Origin: Streptococcus mitis
Lineage (GTDB): Bacteria > Bacillota > Bacilli > Lactobacillales > Streptococcaceae
NCBI RefSeq assembly: GCF_009496155.1
Contig: NZ_WIJP01000013.1
Location: forward strand, 1-64,000
Length of the DNA stretch: 64,000 bases
Direction: 5' to 3'
The notes under the pieces are model-generated. The model was not told the origin of the DNA. It did no database searches and worked only from the letters and a program-made list of their open reading frames with translations. Of this stretch, positions 17,141 through 29,008 are shown one piece after another. Position 1 is the stretch's first letter; each line of letters begins with the position of its first letter. A program made the position numbers and the translations under genes.

Positions 17141-17857
17141 ATGGCAATTCCAAAGTATCAATATATTAAAGATGAGTTAAAGAATAAAATCATTTCTGGT
17201 CAATTTGCCAGTGGAGATAAATTCTACACTGAAGCTGAATTGATTGCAATGTATGATGTAAGTTCTATAACCGTTGTCCGCGCCTTAAACGATCTTGCCA
17301 AAGATGGCTATATTGTCCGTCAACAAGGAAAGGGTACATTCGTTTCACGCGCACGCAAACACAAACTCGTAGAGTTTTCAGATGTAGAAGTTTTTGAAAC
17401 TAAAGATGATAAAGTTACTGTCCTTTCTATTGAACGTGGCAACAAATTAAACTACTTAGAAAAACTTGGACTACGTGGTGACCAGTTCTACTACAAGATT
17501 GAACGCGTACGCGAAACGAATGGTGTTGTATACATCTACCACACATCTTACATTCCAGAACAATACATCAACGCAAATTATCCAAATCTTGAATATTATA
17601 GTTCTATCTATAACCGTTTCAAATCAGATTACCACATTCACATGAATGATGAACATTTTGAAGAAATCAATGAAATCACATTTCCAACTCCAGAACATGC
17701 GGCTTCGGCCCTCGGAGTCGATGAGCAATTCCCAACAGTTTTACAAACCAAGACTACTAGGCTAGAATCTACTGGCCAAGTTCTCGCATACAGCGAAACT
17801 TATAAACGAGCGGATTATTATAAAATCAAATTCATTTCATGTGACCGTGATCACTAA
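17141..17857 (+). CDS. bgaR: GntR/HutC-family regulator BgaR
   Basis: 238 residues starting at the ATG at 17141 (GAGGTGA eight bases upstream); an earlier ATG at 17099 has no RBS. The N-terminal winged-helix GntR domain (about 1-70) includes IKDELKNKIISGQF, SSITVVRALNDLAKDGYIVR and QGKGTFVS. The C-terminal UTRA effector domain covers about 90-235 and binds a sugar-phosphate ligand. It is divergent from bgaC; in pneumococcus BgaR represses the bgaC-PTS-agaS genes. Strand, spacing and family all fit that role. Confidence 0.9.
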   Translation: MAIPKYQYIKDELKNKIISGQFASGDKFYTEAELIAMYDVSSITVVRALNDLAKDGYIVRQQGKGTFVSRARKHKLVEFSDVEVFETKDDKVTVLSIERGNKLNYLEKLGLRGDQFYYKIERVRETNGVVYIYHTSYIPEQYINANYPNLEYYSSIYNRFKSDYHIHMNDEHFEEINEITFPTPEHAASALGVDEQFPTVLQTKTTRLESTGQVLAYSETYKRADYYKIKFISCDRDH

Positions 17858-17867
17858 GAAAAGCTTG

Positions 17868-17891
17868 AGCCTAAGTGCTTGGGCTTTTTTC
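17868..17891 (+). terminator. Intrinsic terminator of bgaR
   Basis: AGCCTAAG, short loop, CTTGGGCT (one G-U pair), then TTTTTT, 10 bases after the stop codon. Confidence 0.75.
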
Positions 17892-18072
17892 TATGTATTA
17901 TAGCACGAAAAAACGACTATAAAAACGCTGTTAAATATATTTATTTGTAGCACTTTTACTAAAAACAAGTTAAAAATTACTGATTTTTCCTTGATTTTAC
18001 CTCCCCATATAAATTGTTACTTCCAAAATTTTATGATTTACTCCGCTTGTTATAATTATTATATAAACTTGC

Positions 18073-18128
18073 TTGACTTTTTACTATATAGATAATAAAA
18101 TTAAATTGGTTTTATGTAAACGTTATCA
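18073..18128 (+). promoter_or_regulatory. strH promoter with a perfect-consensus cre site
   Basis: TTGACT (18073-18078), 17-base spacer, TAAAAT (18096-18101). The sequence ATGTAAACGTTATCA (18114-18128) fits the CcpA cre consensus WTGNAANCGNWNNCW at every position. It lies just downstream of the -10, where bound CcpA would block transcription. Confidence 0.75.
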
Positions 18129-18134
18129 AAATAG

Positions 18135-21683
<3,549 letters not shown>

Positions 21684-21699
21684 GCCTTTTAGATACAAA

Positions 21700-21732
21700 A
21701 ATAAACAGCGAAATTAAAGCTCGCTGTTTATT
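21700..21732. terminator. Bidirectional terminator between strH and purB
   Basis: AATAAACAGCGA, nine-base loop, TCGCTGTTTATT, with T-runs on the plus side and A-rich flank on the other. It sits between convergent strH and purB. Confidence 0.87.
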
Positions 21733-21738
21733 TTTTAA

Positions 21739-23037
21739 TTAATCACCAAGTCCAAGACGTTCAAAGATATCATCCACTCGTTTGGTATAGTATGCAGGGT
21801 TGAAGATTTCGTCGATTTCTTCTTGTGTGAGGCGTGATGTTACTTCTGGATCTGCTTCTAGAAGTGGTTTAAAGTCTACTTGATTGTCCCAAGAGTAGGC
21901 TGTTTTTGGTTGCACCAAGTCATAAGCTTGCTCACGGGTCATGCCTTTTTCAATCAGGGTTAACATGGCGCGTTGGCTAAAGATCAGACCGAAGGTTGAG
22001 TTCATGTTGCGGATCATGTTTTCTGGGAAGACCGTCAAGTTCTTGACAATATTTCCAAAACGGTTGAGCATGTAGTCAATCAAAATGGTAGTATCTGGTG
22101 TGATGATACGCTCAGCTGATGAGTGGGAAATGTCGCGTTCGTGCCAGAGAGCAACGTTTTCATAGGCTGTAATCATATGCCCGCGGATAACACGCGCAAG
22201 ACCTGTCATGTTCTCAGAACCGATTGGGTTGCGTTTGTGAGGCATTGCTGAAGACCCTTTTTGCCCTTTGGCAAAGAATTCTTCCACTTCGCGTTGTTCT
22301 GATTTTTGGAGACCACGGATTTCCGTTGCCATACGCTCGATGGAAGTCGCGATGCTAGCAAGAACTGCAAAGTACTCAGCGTGAAGGTCACGAGGAAGGA
22401 CCTGTGTAGAGATTTCTTGAGCACGGATGCCAAGCTTGTCGCAGACGTAATGCTCTACAAATGGTGGGATGTTGGCAAAGTTACCAACCGCGCCAGAAAT
22501 CTTGCCAGCTTCCACTCCAGCAGCCGCATGCTCGAAACGCTCGATATTGCGCTTCATTTCGCTATACCAAGTCGCCAATTTAAGACCAAAAGTTGTAGGC
22601 TCAGCGTGCACACCGTGGGTACGACCCATCATGATGGTGAACTTGTGCTCCTTAGCCTTGTCAGCGATGATATTGGTGAAGTTTTCAAGGTCACGACGGA
22701 TGATATCGTTGGCCTGCTTGTAGAGGTAACCGTAGGCCGTATCTACCACGTCGGTAGAAGTCAAACCATAGTGAACCCACTTGCGCTCTTCACCAAGCGT
22801 CTCAGAAACCGCACGCGTGAAAGCCACCACATCGTGACGAGTCTCTTGCTCAATCTCCAAAATACGGTCGATGTCAAAGTCCGCTTTCTCACGAATCAAA
22901 GCCACATCTTCCTTAGGGATTTCCCCCAACTCAGCCCATGCCTCGTCAGCTAAGATTTCCACCTCAAGCCAAGCACGGTATTTATTTTCCTCACTCCAAA
23001 TGTTCGCCATCTCAGGGCGAGAGTAACGGTTGATCAT
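21739..23037 (-). CDS. purB: Adenylosuccinate lyase
   Basis: 432 residues, normal length. The fumarase/aspartase superfamily signature [16 protein letters not shown] is at about 261-276. The active-site His regions [14 protein letters not shown] (about 138-151) and TSTDVVDTA (about 93-101) are also present. It catalyses two fumarate-releasing steps: SAICAR to AICAR and adenylosuccinate to AMP. It sits at the 3' end of the purine cluster but is separated from purK by the small conserved gene and the RNase H-rnlA-rnlB cassette, all on the same strand with 10-28 base gaps. AGGAG precedes the ATG. Confidence 0.96.
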   Translation of the reverse strand: MINRYSRPEMANIWSEENKYRAWLEVEILADEAWAELGEIPKEDVALIREKADFDIDRILEIEQETRHDVVAFTRAVSETLGEERKWVHYGLTSTDVVDTAYGYLYKQANDIIRRDLENFTNIIADKAKEHKFTIMMGRTHGVHAEPTTFGLKLATWYSEMKRNIERFEHAAAGVEAGKISGAVGNFANIPPFVEHYVCDKLGIRAQEISTQVLPRDLHAEYFAVLASIATSIERMATEIRGLQKSEQREVEEFFAKGQKGSSAMPHKRNPIGSENMTGLARVIRGHMITAYENVALWHERDISHSSAERIITPDTTILIDYMLNRFGNIVKNLTVFPENMIRNMNSTFGLIFSQRAMLTLIEKGMTREQAYDLVQPKTAYSWDNQVDFKPLLEADPEVTSRLTQEEIDEIFNPAYYTKRVDDIFERLGLGD

Positions 23038-23065
23038 TGTTTTTCTCCTATATAATATTGCAAAG

Positions 23066-23428
23066 TTATAGAGCTAATCCTTTGTTAATTATTCTTTTCT
23101 GTACCTCTGTTAGCAAGGAATTGTTTAAGTTTATCCCTGATTCTCTATAAAATTCACTAGCTTTTTTTCTAATTTCGGACTTTTTTGTAATTTCAATATT
23201 TTGAAAAGATGACTTAACAAATTTACCATCTTCAAATTTTGTTTCAAAAAATCTTGTAGATATATTTCCTTTACTTAATAAGGTATCAAATAGAATATAG
23301 CCATCTCCAATACCTAACTCCCTTATCTGTTTCTCAATATCAAGGAGATAAGAAAGCGGAGAATCATAAGAACATGAATAAACAATTGCCATATACTTAT
23401 CCAATTCAAGTTCTACTATGCGAAACAT
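23066..23428 (-). CDS. rnlB: RnlB-like antitoxin
   Basis: 120 residues. [19 protein letters not shown] (about 21-39) followed by [12 protein letters not shown] (about 43-54) parallels the PLS...ILFDLL arrangement I recall for E. coli RnlB (123 residues). Identity is otherwise low, so the call also leans on position: the gene begins 26 bases after the RnlA-like gene with a strong AAAGGAGG site. RnlB binds and blocks the RnlA endoribonuclease. In phage T4 infection its loss frees RnlA to degrade mRNA. The stop lies 28 bases before purB. Confidence 0.78.
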   Translation of the reverse strand: MFRIVELELDKYMAIVYSCSYDSPLSYLLDIEKQIRELGIGDGYILFDTLLSKGNISTRFFETKFEDGKFVKSSFQNIEITKKSEIRKKASEFYRESGINLNNSLLTEVQKRIINKGLAL

Positions 23429-23454
23429 TTTCTACCTCCTTTAAATTTTTAATA

Positions 23455-24642
23455 CTAATAGAATAGTCTATAATATTCTTCGATTTTAGTCAAACAATTT
23501 ACAATGATATCTCGAGCAGTTGCCTCATCTTCAATCAACGCAGTCTCATCTAAAGAAAGTCCAGGTTCAAACTTTTTCCAATGGAAATAACTATTTCTCT
23601 CGTCACTCAATATTTGATACAATTCGCCTATATATGTTAGAAACTGTTCTTTTTTAGTTGGGTATTTATTTTCAACATTCATATGGTAGCAAGATTGTAA
23701 AACATAGCTGTATTCGCCCTCACTTGATACCTTATCAAACATATAAAATGATGTTGTCATTGGTTGCCCTTTAGAATTTAACTTAGTTAGCCAATCAATA
23801 CCAAGCTCGCTTAAAACCCATCTTAAATGACCCTCTAAAGCACGATAAGCTGGAAAAGTGTACACTGTATAATCTTCCCAATTAGATTTAAGATTTTTAA
23901 AAATCAAAGCTTGTTTTACAGTTTTTCTTAATTGATCACTAGATAATTTATCAAAAGAATTTGACATTAGATCAGCAATATCATCTTGAATAATTGAATC
24001 ATCAATATGACTTTCGAAGAATCCACTCTCATTTAACTTATTACTAATCTCATCTGTCTCAAATAACTGAGTTATTATTTCAATAGATTCTAAAAATAAT
24101 AATTTTGGTTTACCCTGCAATAATAGTTTTCCAATACCTCCCGATAATTTATTAAAATAGGTAATTGTCAAAGTTTCTTTCTGAACTCCTTTAAATTTCC
24201 AGGTTGGAAAACCATTCCCCTCAGAATGAGGTAACTCACTTTCATAAAAAGAAGACTCCTTAATTAAAGATATTACACTTTCAATATCCTCATAACTAAT
24301 GCTCCTTGCAATAAACCACGGGTCTTTCTTATCTTTTTGGGTGACTCCTTTTTTACAATTTTTAGCTATATATCGGCATAATTCAATCTTCAATTCTGAA
24401 AACTGGACATTACCATTATTACTTTGTAATGTCGTTTTACCATCGGTACGATAAAACATATCTAAGAAAAATGTACCACTATTTGTTGAAATATTACATC
24501 GATACAGCCCTTGGGTTGCATTTTTTAATTCTAATTCATCAGCAACTTGAGCATCTAAATGCGGCTTAGTTGCCAAAAATTCTTTAATAGTCTCTAAGAG
24601 CTGTTCTCTATTTAAATCAAGATTTTTAAAAATATCATTCAT
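23455..24642 (-). CDS. rnlA: RnlA-like HEPN endoribonuclease toxin
   Basis: 395 residues, a little longer than E. coli RnlA (357). The N-terminal ~90 residues and a middle part (about 100-200) look like the TBP-like repeats of RnlA/LsoA. The C-terminal dimerising HEPN domain carries the Rx4-6H catalytic motif as ERNSYFHWKK (Arg349, His354). The preceding helix YRALEGHLRWVL is typical of HEPN. When free of RnlB, RnlA cleaves mRNA and causes dormancy or phage exclusion. AGGAG lies seven bases before the ATG; the RNase H gene ends 10 bases upstream. Codon use is more A/T-rich than the flanking pur genes, consistent with acquisition. Confidence 0.82.
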   Translation of the reverse strand: MNDIFKNLDLNREQLLETIKEFLATKPHLDAQVADELELKNATQGLYRCNISTNSGTFFLDMFYRTDGKTTLQSNNGNVQFSELKIELCRYIAKNCKKGVTQKDKKDPWFIARSISYEDIESVISLIKESSFYESELPHSEGNGFPTWKFKGVQKETLTITYFNKLSGGIGKLLLQGKPKLLFLESIEIITQLFETDEISNKLNESGFFESHIDDSIIQDDIADLMSNSFDKLSSDQLRKTVKQALIFKNLKSNWEDYTVYTFPAYRALEGHLRWVLSELGIDWLTKLNSKGQPMTTSFYMFDKVSSEGEYSYVLQSCYHMNVENKYPTKKEQFLTYIGELYQILSDERNSYFHWKKFEPGLSLDETALIEDEATARDIIVNCLTKIEEYYRLFY

Positions 24643-24652
24643 TACATTTCTC

Positions 24653-25525
24653 CTAAAATTTTATTTCGTAATTTTTAGATTCCTTAGCCTCGATTTTTGC
24701 ACTCAATATATTACTATTGAAATTCAATTTATATGAGATGTTTTTGATCTCTCCAACCTTTTTTCCTTCTTGTTTCCAGATATTCTTAATAAATTTAAGA
24801 ATCTTTTTATCACTAATCATAAACTCGTTATAATAAATGATATTATCTTTTTTATCGTTCTCATCACTTGAAATTAAATAGTTATAAAATTCTATGCCTA
24901 ATTGATTATCAGATAAGTTATCATTAGTATTAGAATCACCTTCTTTTATTGCTCTTTTCGCTAATTGATCTGCTAATTCGTTAAACTTTACACCACTATG
25001 CGCTTTAACCTTGTTAAAATAAACTTTTACTTGTGATGATAAACTATCATATTTAACTTTATAATCTCTTGAAACCGACTTATTTGTCTTCCACTCACCT
25101 ACAGCCCACGACTTAATCCCCTCGTAGTCATAGAAAATTGCAATCCTCGAAATATGATTGTCAATAGCCCATTCCATAGCTCGCAGAGCTGCCTTTACCT
25201 CTCCTGCAATCTGATAACTTTCAATATATTTTTCATCAGAACCCGAAAATGAAATTTTTTTTATTACTTCATTCTCCTTGGTAATGACAACACCTGAACC
25301 GTATGTATTTGTATTTCTATCAAACGAACCATCTACATAAACTTCATACTCAACTAGATTACTCGATTGGCTCTGATTAGAATCTTCAAGATAAGATTTA
25401 GCCTCCTCAAACGAAGAGAAAGATTTAAACTTTGCATTAGGAAATCCTTTAACTTGTGCTTCTGCTTCTCCCCATGTCTCAAAAATTCCAGTTTGTCTGC
25501 CTAACTTTACAGCGTAGTATTTCAT
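24653..25525 (-). CDS. Ribonuclease H with viroplasmin-like N-domain, linked to rnlAB
   Basis: 290 residues from the ATG at 25525 (AGGTGA upstream); the longer frame begins at GTG overlapping that site. Residues about 1-45 are a viroplasmin/RNase HI hybrid-binding domain (KYYAVKLGRQTGIFETWGEA). Residues about 60-195 are RNase HI with the expected acidic residues: VYVDGSFD, GEVKAALRAM, FYDYEGIKSW and FNELADQLAKRA. A ~85-residue C-terminal extension has no match I recognise. The enzyme cuts RNA in RNA-DNA hybrids. It precedes rnlA by 10 bases. In E. coli, RNase HI is reported to influence RnlA toxicity and RnlB inhibition, so it is probably a third component here (inference). Confidence 0.82.
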   Translation of the reverse strand: MKYYAVKLGRQTGIFETWGEAEAQVKGFPNAKFKSFSSFEEAKSYLEDSNQSQSSNLVEYEVYVDGSFDRNTNTYGSGVVITKENEVIKKISFSGSDEKYIESYQIAGEVKAALRAMEWAIDNHISRIAIFYDYEGIKSWAVGEWKTNKSVSRDYKVKYDSLSSQVKVYFNKVKAHSGVKFNELADQLAKRAIKEGDSNTNDNLSDNQLGIEFYNYLISSDENDKKDNIIYYNEFMISDKKILKFIKNIWKQEGKKVGEIKNISYKLNFNSNILSAKIEAKESKNYEIKF

Positions 25526-25552
25526 ATTTTCTTTCACCTATCTTTCATTTTC

Positions 25553-25801
25553 TTAAGGACTCAAGTTAGAGGACTCCTCAAACTCCTCTTTCTCAATAAA
25601 CACAGACGGATAGTGATCTAGTGTATTCAAATCCGTATCCAGCGGTAAACTATAGATAGCTAAGTAGTTTTCAGGGTATTGTGTAGCTAGTTCTTCATAT
25701 TTAGCTTGTACCTTATTCTGGTCAGCACTAGCATACAAGACTTCCACGACTGCTCCAGTCTTATCCTTTTCAACAAAAGCGTTAACGATAATTTGTATCA
25801 T
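25553..25801 (-). CDS. Small conserved protein of the purK-purB interval, function unknown
   Basis: 82 residues, no signal peptide or membrane span, acidic C-terminus. I recall a conserved hypothetical gene at this position in pneumococcal genomes. The composition suggests a compact alpha/beta fold (IVNAFVEKDKTGAVVEVLYA, then YLAIYSLPLDTDL). It starts nine bases after the purK stop, so it is co-transcribed with the purine genes, and it ends ~28 bases before the RNase H start. No function can be assigned. Confidence 0.7.
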   Translation of the reverse strand: MIQIIVNAFVEKDKTGAVVEVLYASADQNKVQAKYEELATQYPENYLAIYSLPLDTDLNTLDHYPSVFIEKEEFEESSNLSP

Positions 25802-25810
25802 AGACTTGTC

Positions 25811-26902
25811 CTAAAAATCTATCCCTTTCCCAAACTCATCCACACTATCTGGCACATCACTAAACAAAGTGACATGTCCCATCTTGCGGTTGTGCTTCGC
25901 TTCTATTTTACCATACATGTGGAGGTGGGTGCTTGGATTTTCTGCGACATACTTTTCAGCGACCTCGACGTGTTGGCCGAGGACATTGAGCATGACGGCT
26001 GGAGCATGTAGTTTGATGGCTGGTAATGGTGCTCCCAGAACGCCTAGAATATGGGTATCAAACTGAGAGAAGTCGCAGGCTTCAATGGAGTAGTGACCTG
26101 AATTGTGTGGACGTGGGGCAATCTCATTGACAATAATATCATCAGCTGTCGCAAACATTTCTACACAGAGGGTTCCAGACAACTTGAGCTGTTCTGCGAT
26201 TCGAACCGCCATAGCTTTGGCCTTGGCTGCTAAACTTGCTGAAATGCGAGCAGGCACAATGGTCTTAGACAGAATGTTGTTTTGGTGGATATTTTCCTGA
26301 ACTGGGAAAACTGTCATGTCCTTGCCATTTCCTGATACAATGACAGAAATTTCAAGGTCAAAGTTGACAAATTCTTCCAATACACAGTCTGCTGAGTCAG
26401 CTAACGCATAGGCTTCTTCCAAGTCTGCTTCCAAGTGAATGACCTTTTGTCCATGCCCATCGTAGCCACCAGTTGCCGTCTTGAGGACATAGTTTTTAGA
26501 CAGGTCGATATTAGCCAAGTCATTGCTAGAATTTACGACCTTGTAAGGGGCCACAGTGACTTGAGCTTTATTTGAAAGAAAGTCCTTTTCAAAGATACGA
26601 TTTTGAGAAATACGGAGTAGGTCTGTCCCTTGAGGGAGTTGTCCCTCCTTGATGACAGCATCCAAACCGTCAGCATCGACATTTTCAAACTCATAGGTGA
26701 GGACATCGCATCGCTCCGCCAACTGACGCAGAGCATGCACGTCATTATAAGGAGCCACTATGATTTCCGCCACGCGAGAGGCCGGGCAATCTGCAGCAGG
26801 ATCCAACGCGATAACCTTATGACCCATGTAGATAGCAGAAATAGCCATCATCTGACCCAGCTGACCACCACCAATAATTCCAATTGTTTTAGATGAGCTC
26901 AT
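25811..26902 (-). CDS. purK: N5-carboxyaminoimidazole ribonucleotide synthetase
   Basis: 363 residues from the ATG at 26902 (GAGGAG eight bases upstream); an upstream in-frame start inside purE is ignored. ATP-grasp fold: [20 protein letters not shown] at the N-terminus, [14 protein letters not shown] (about 146-159) and [15 protein letters not shown] (about 261-275). It converts AIR plus bicarbonate and ATP to N5-CAIR, the substrate of PurE. Its start overlaps the purE end by 14 bases, so the two are coupled. Confidence 0.96.
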   Translation of the reverse strand: MSSSKTIGIIGGGQLGQMMAISAIYMGHKVIALDPAADCPASRVAEIIVAPYNDVHALRQLAERCDVLTYEFENVDADGLDAVIKEGQLPQGTDLLRISQNRIFEKDFLSNKAQVTVAPYKVVNSSNDLANIDLSKNYVLKTATGGYDGHGQKVIHLEADLEEAYALADSADCVLEEFVNFDLEISVIVSGNGKDMTVFPVQENIHQNNILSKTIVPARISASLAAKAKAMAVRIAEQLKLSGTLCVEMFATADDIIVNEIAPRPHNSGHYSIEACDFSQFDTHILGVLGAPLPAIKLHAPAVMLNVLGQHVEVAEKYVAENPSTHLHMYGKIEAKHNRKMGHVTLFSDVPDSVDEFGKGIDF

Positions 26903-27380
26903 TAGTAGACTCCTCTGCAATTTTTCCTTGTTCTTCTGCAAAATCTGCCAACGCTGTCGCGATAGCCCGATCCTCTACTGAGAGGAGACGGAGAGCGAAG
27001 AGGGCTGCGTTAGTCGCACCTGCTTCACCAATAGCCATAGTTGCGACTGGCACACCACCTGGCATCTGCACAATGGAATAGAGTGAATCCACGCCACTAA
27101 GGGCACGAGATTTGACTGGGACCCCAATGACAGGAAGGGTTGTTTTGGCAGCTACCATTCCTGGCAAGTGGGCTGCGCCACCCGCACCTGCAATGATAAC
27201 CTTGATGCCACGGCTACGTGCTTCTTCCGCATGTTTGAACATGAGATCAGGTGTACGGTGGGCAGAAACAACTTTCTTTTCGTAGGCTACACCGAAGCGG
27301 TCTAGGACTTCGGCTGTTTTTTGCATGGTTGCCCAGTCGGATTTTGAGCCCATGATGATGGAAATTACTGGTTTAGTCAT
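26889..27380 (-). CDS. purE: N5-CAIR mutase, class I
   Basis: 163 residues from the ATG at 27380 (AAAGGAA upstream); a longer frame begins in the leader. [13 protein letters not shown] (about 7-19) and the [13 protein letters not shown] loop (about 70-82) are the class I PurE signatures that bind the nucleotide. It moves the carboxyl group of N5-CAIR to C4, giving CAIR. It opens a purE-purK-(small gene)-(rnl cassette)-purB run. Confidence 0.95.
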   Translation of the reverse strand: MTKPVISIIMGSKSDWATMQKTAEVLDRFGVAYEKKVVSAHRTPDLMFKHAEEARSRGIKVIIAGAGGAAHLPGMVAAKTTLPVIGVPVKSRALSGVDSLYSIVQMPGGVPVATMAIGEAGATNAALFALRLLSVEDRAIATALADFAEEQGKIAEESTNELI

Positions 27381-27463
27381 AATTTTTCCTTTTCTTTCCT
27401 TTCTTTTTTCAACCACCTTAGGTTGTGAGGGACGGCAGCAGCCACCAAAGGTGTCTCATGCCT

Positions 27464-27522
27464 AAATTGGAAGCCCAAGGTCTTCCAATTTCCCTGAACG
27501 ATTGGATTATCATCCAATCGTT
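27464..27522 (-). other. Two consecutive strong hairpins between purD and purE
   Basis: On the minus strand AACGATTGGAT, GATA, ATCCAATCGTT (27497-27522) is a perfect 11-bp hairpin. AAATTGGAAG, eight-base loop, CTTCCAATTT (27464-27473 with 27482-27491) is a perfect 10-bp hairpin. Neither has a T-run. They form a structured ~240-base spacer between purD and purE, perhaps a processing site, attenuator or the footprint of a small repeat. Confidence 0.5.
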
Positions 27523-27622
27523 CTTTCACAACGGCGGTGATTGTTCTATATTAGCTCGCTAACGCTCGCAAATCAAACGACCATTATCGTACTTAGCGAC
27601 TGCGTCGCTTTTTCTTATATCT

Positions 27623-28885
27623 TTATCTAATTGCCTTGCTTCCGATATCTGTTCGGTAGAAAAGGCCTTCTGTTTTTTGTTTGTCGAGTTGGCTGTAGAT
27701 GGTGTCTTGAGTTTCTTTGACAGTATCTGCTGTGGTAACGAGCATATAGACACGTCCGCCGTTTGAGAGCAGTGCTCTGCTATTTTCCGCAAACTTAGCC
27801 CCTGCATAGTAGGTAATAATGTCGCCTTCTGTCTTGGCTGGCAACTCAACACCTTTTTCATAGTCTAGCGGATAACCGTTGGATGCGACAACCACACCCA
27901 GAGTCACACCCTTGTCTGTCCAGGTGATATTTGGCTCCTTCCCATCTAGGATATCCGTGATATTTTTGGCAAAATCAGAGGTTAATCGAGGCAGGATAAT
28001 TTGCGTTTCTGGATCTCCAAAGCGAGCATTGAACTCGATGACTTTAGGGCCATCAGTTGTCAAAATAAGCCCTGCGTAAAGGACACCCAGATAAGGGCGA
28101 CCTTCTTGAATCATGCCCTCAAGGACTGGCTTGACAATAGTCTTAACCGCTGTATCAACTACACTCTGTGACAAGTGTGGAACTGGTGCGTAGGCACCCA
28201 TACCGCCCGTGTTAGGCCCCTTATCGCCATCATAGGCACGTTTGTGGTCTTGCGCTGTTGGCATAATGTAGAACTTGTCCCCATTGACAAAGGCAAAGAG
28301 GGAGAACTCCTCTCCATCAAGGAATTCCTCAATAACCACACGCGCACCTGAGTCACCAAATTTATTGTCCAAAAGCATCTCATGAGCAGCTTCGACCGCT
28401 TGCTCGACTGTCTCAGCAACGACAACACCCTTCCCAAGCGCCAAGCCATCCGCCTTGACTACGATAGGCGCACCCTGCTTTTCGATATATGCCTTGGCTT
28501 CCTCGAAAGCTGAAAATGTGCCATAGGCTGCTGTCGGAACGCCGTATTTGACCATGATTTCCTTAGCAAAATCCTTGGACCACTCCAGCTCAGATGCCAA
28601 TCTTGTCGGACCAAAAGCCTTAAGCCCTGCCTGGTTAAAATCATCTACAATTCCAGCAGCAAGAGCGTCATCTGGCCCTATAAAGGTCCAAGCAATATCG
28701 TTGGATTTTGCAAACTCAATCAATTTAGAATGTTCGGAAATAGAGATATTTACCAATTCCAAACCATCCAGAGTCATCCCATCATTCCCAGGAGCAACAA
28801 AAACCTTTTCTACCTCTTTTGACTCAAGCAACTTCTTAGCAATCGCATGTTCACGACCACCCGAACCGACAACAAGCAGTTTCAT
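27623..28885 (-). CDS. purD: Phosphoribosylamine-glycine ligase (GAR synthetase)
   Basis: 420 residues, standard length. N-terminal KLLVVGSGGREHAIAKKLLES; ATP-grasp loop VVKADGLALGKGVVVAE (about 142-158); HKRAYDGDKGPNTGGMGAY (about 214-232); and VIEFNARFGDPETQ (about 277-290) for metal and substrate. It joins phosphoribosylamine and glycine using ATP. It has its own promoter after the purH terminator. AGAGGT precedes the ATG. Confidence 0.96.
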   Translation of the reverse strand: MKLLVVGSGGREHAIAKKLLESKEVEKVFVAPGNDGMTLDGLELVNISISEHSKLIEFAKSNDIAWTFIGPDDALAAGIVDDFNQAGLKAFGPTRLASELEWSKDFAKEIMVKYGVPTAAYGTFSAFEEAKAYIEKQGAPIVVKADGLALGKGVVVAETVEQAVEAAHEMLLDNKFGDSGARVVIEEFLDGEEFSLFAFVNGDKFYIMPTAQDHKRAYDGDKGPNTGGMGAYAPVPHLSQSVVDTAVKTIVKPVLEGMIQEGRPYLGVLYAGLILTTDGPKVIEFNARFGDPETQIILPRLTSDFAKNITDILDGKEPNITWTDKGVTLGVVVASNGYPLDYEKGVELPAKTEGDIITYYAGAKFAENSRALLSNGGRVYMLVTTADTVKETQDTIYSQLDKQKTEGLFYRTDIGSKAIR

Positions 28886-28917
28886 TTCTTAACCTCTTTT
28901 GCGAATTATTTAACACC

Positions 28918-28957
28918 ATTATACCACAAACGTTCGTTTTAATCTCGTTTCGTTAAG
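28918..28957 (-). promoter_or_regulatory. purD promoter with PurBox-like repeats
   Basis: Minus strand: TATAAT (28918-28923) with an upstream TGG extended -10. Before it lie two ACGAA repeats (AAAACGAACGTT near 28930-28940 and TAACGAAACGAG near 28944-28955) that resemble the CGAAC core of streptococcal and lactococcal PurBoxes. There, PurR activates transcription with PRPP. Assignment is by similarity to that consensus. Confidence 0.6.
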
Positions 28958-28971
28958 CATTTTTAAGCAAA

Positions 28972-29001
28972 AAAGGGAAAGAAACTGTTTTCTTCCCCTT
29001 T
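28972..29001 (-). terminator. Intrinsic terminator of the purC-...-purH operon
   Basis: Minus strand AAAGGGGAAGAAA, ACAG, TTTCTTTCCCTTT with one G-U pair, then T residues, eight bases past the purH stop. Confidence 0.85.
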
Positions 29002-29008
29002 AACGTTC

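Noticed and set aside
27559..27861. 100-residue minus-strand ORF at the 3' end of purD
   Set aside because: Runs out of frame through purD; no family signal and no RBS.
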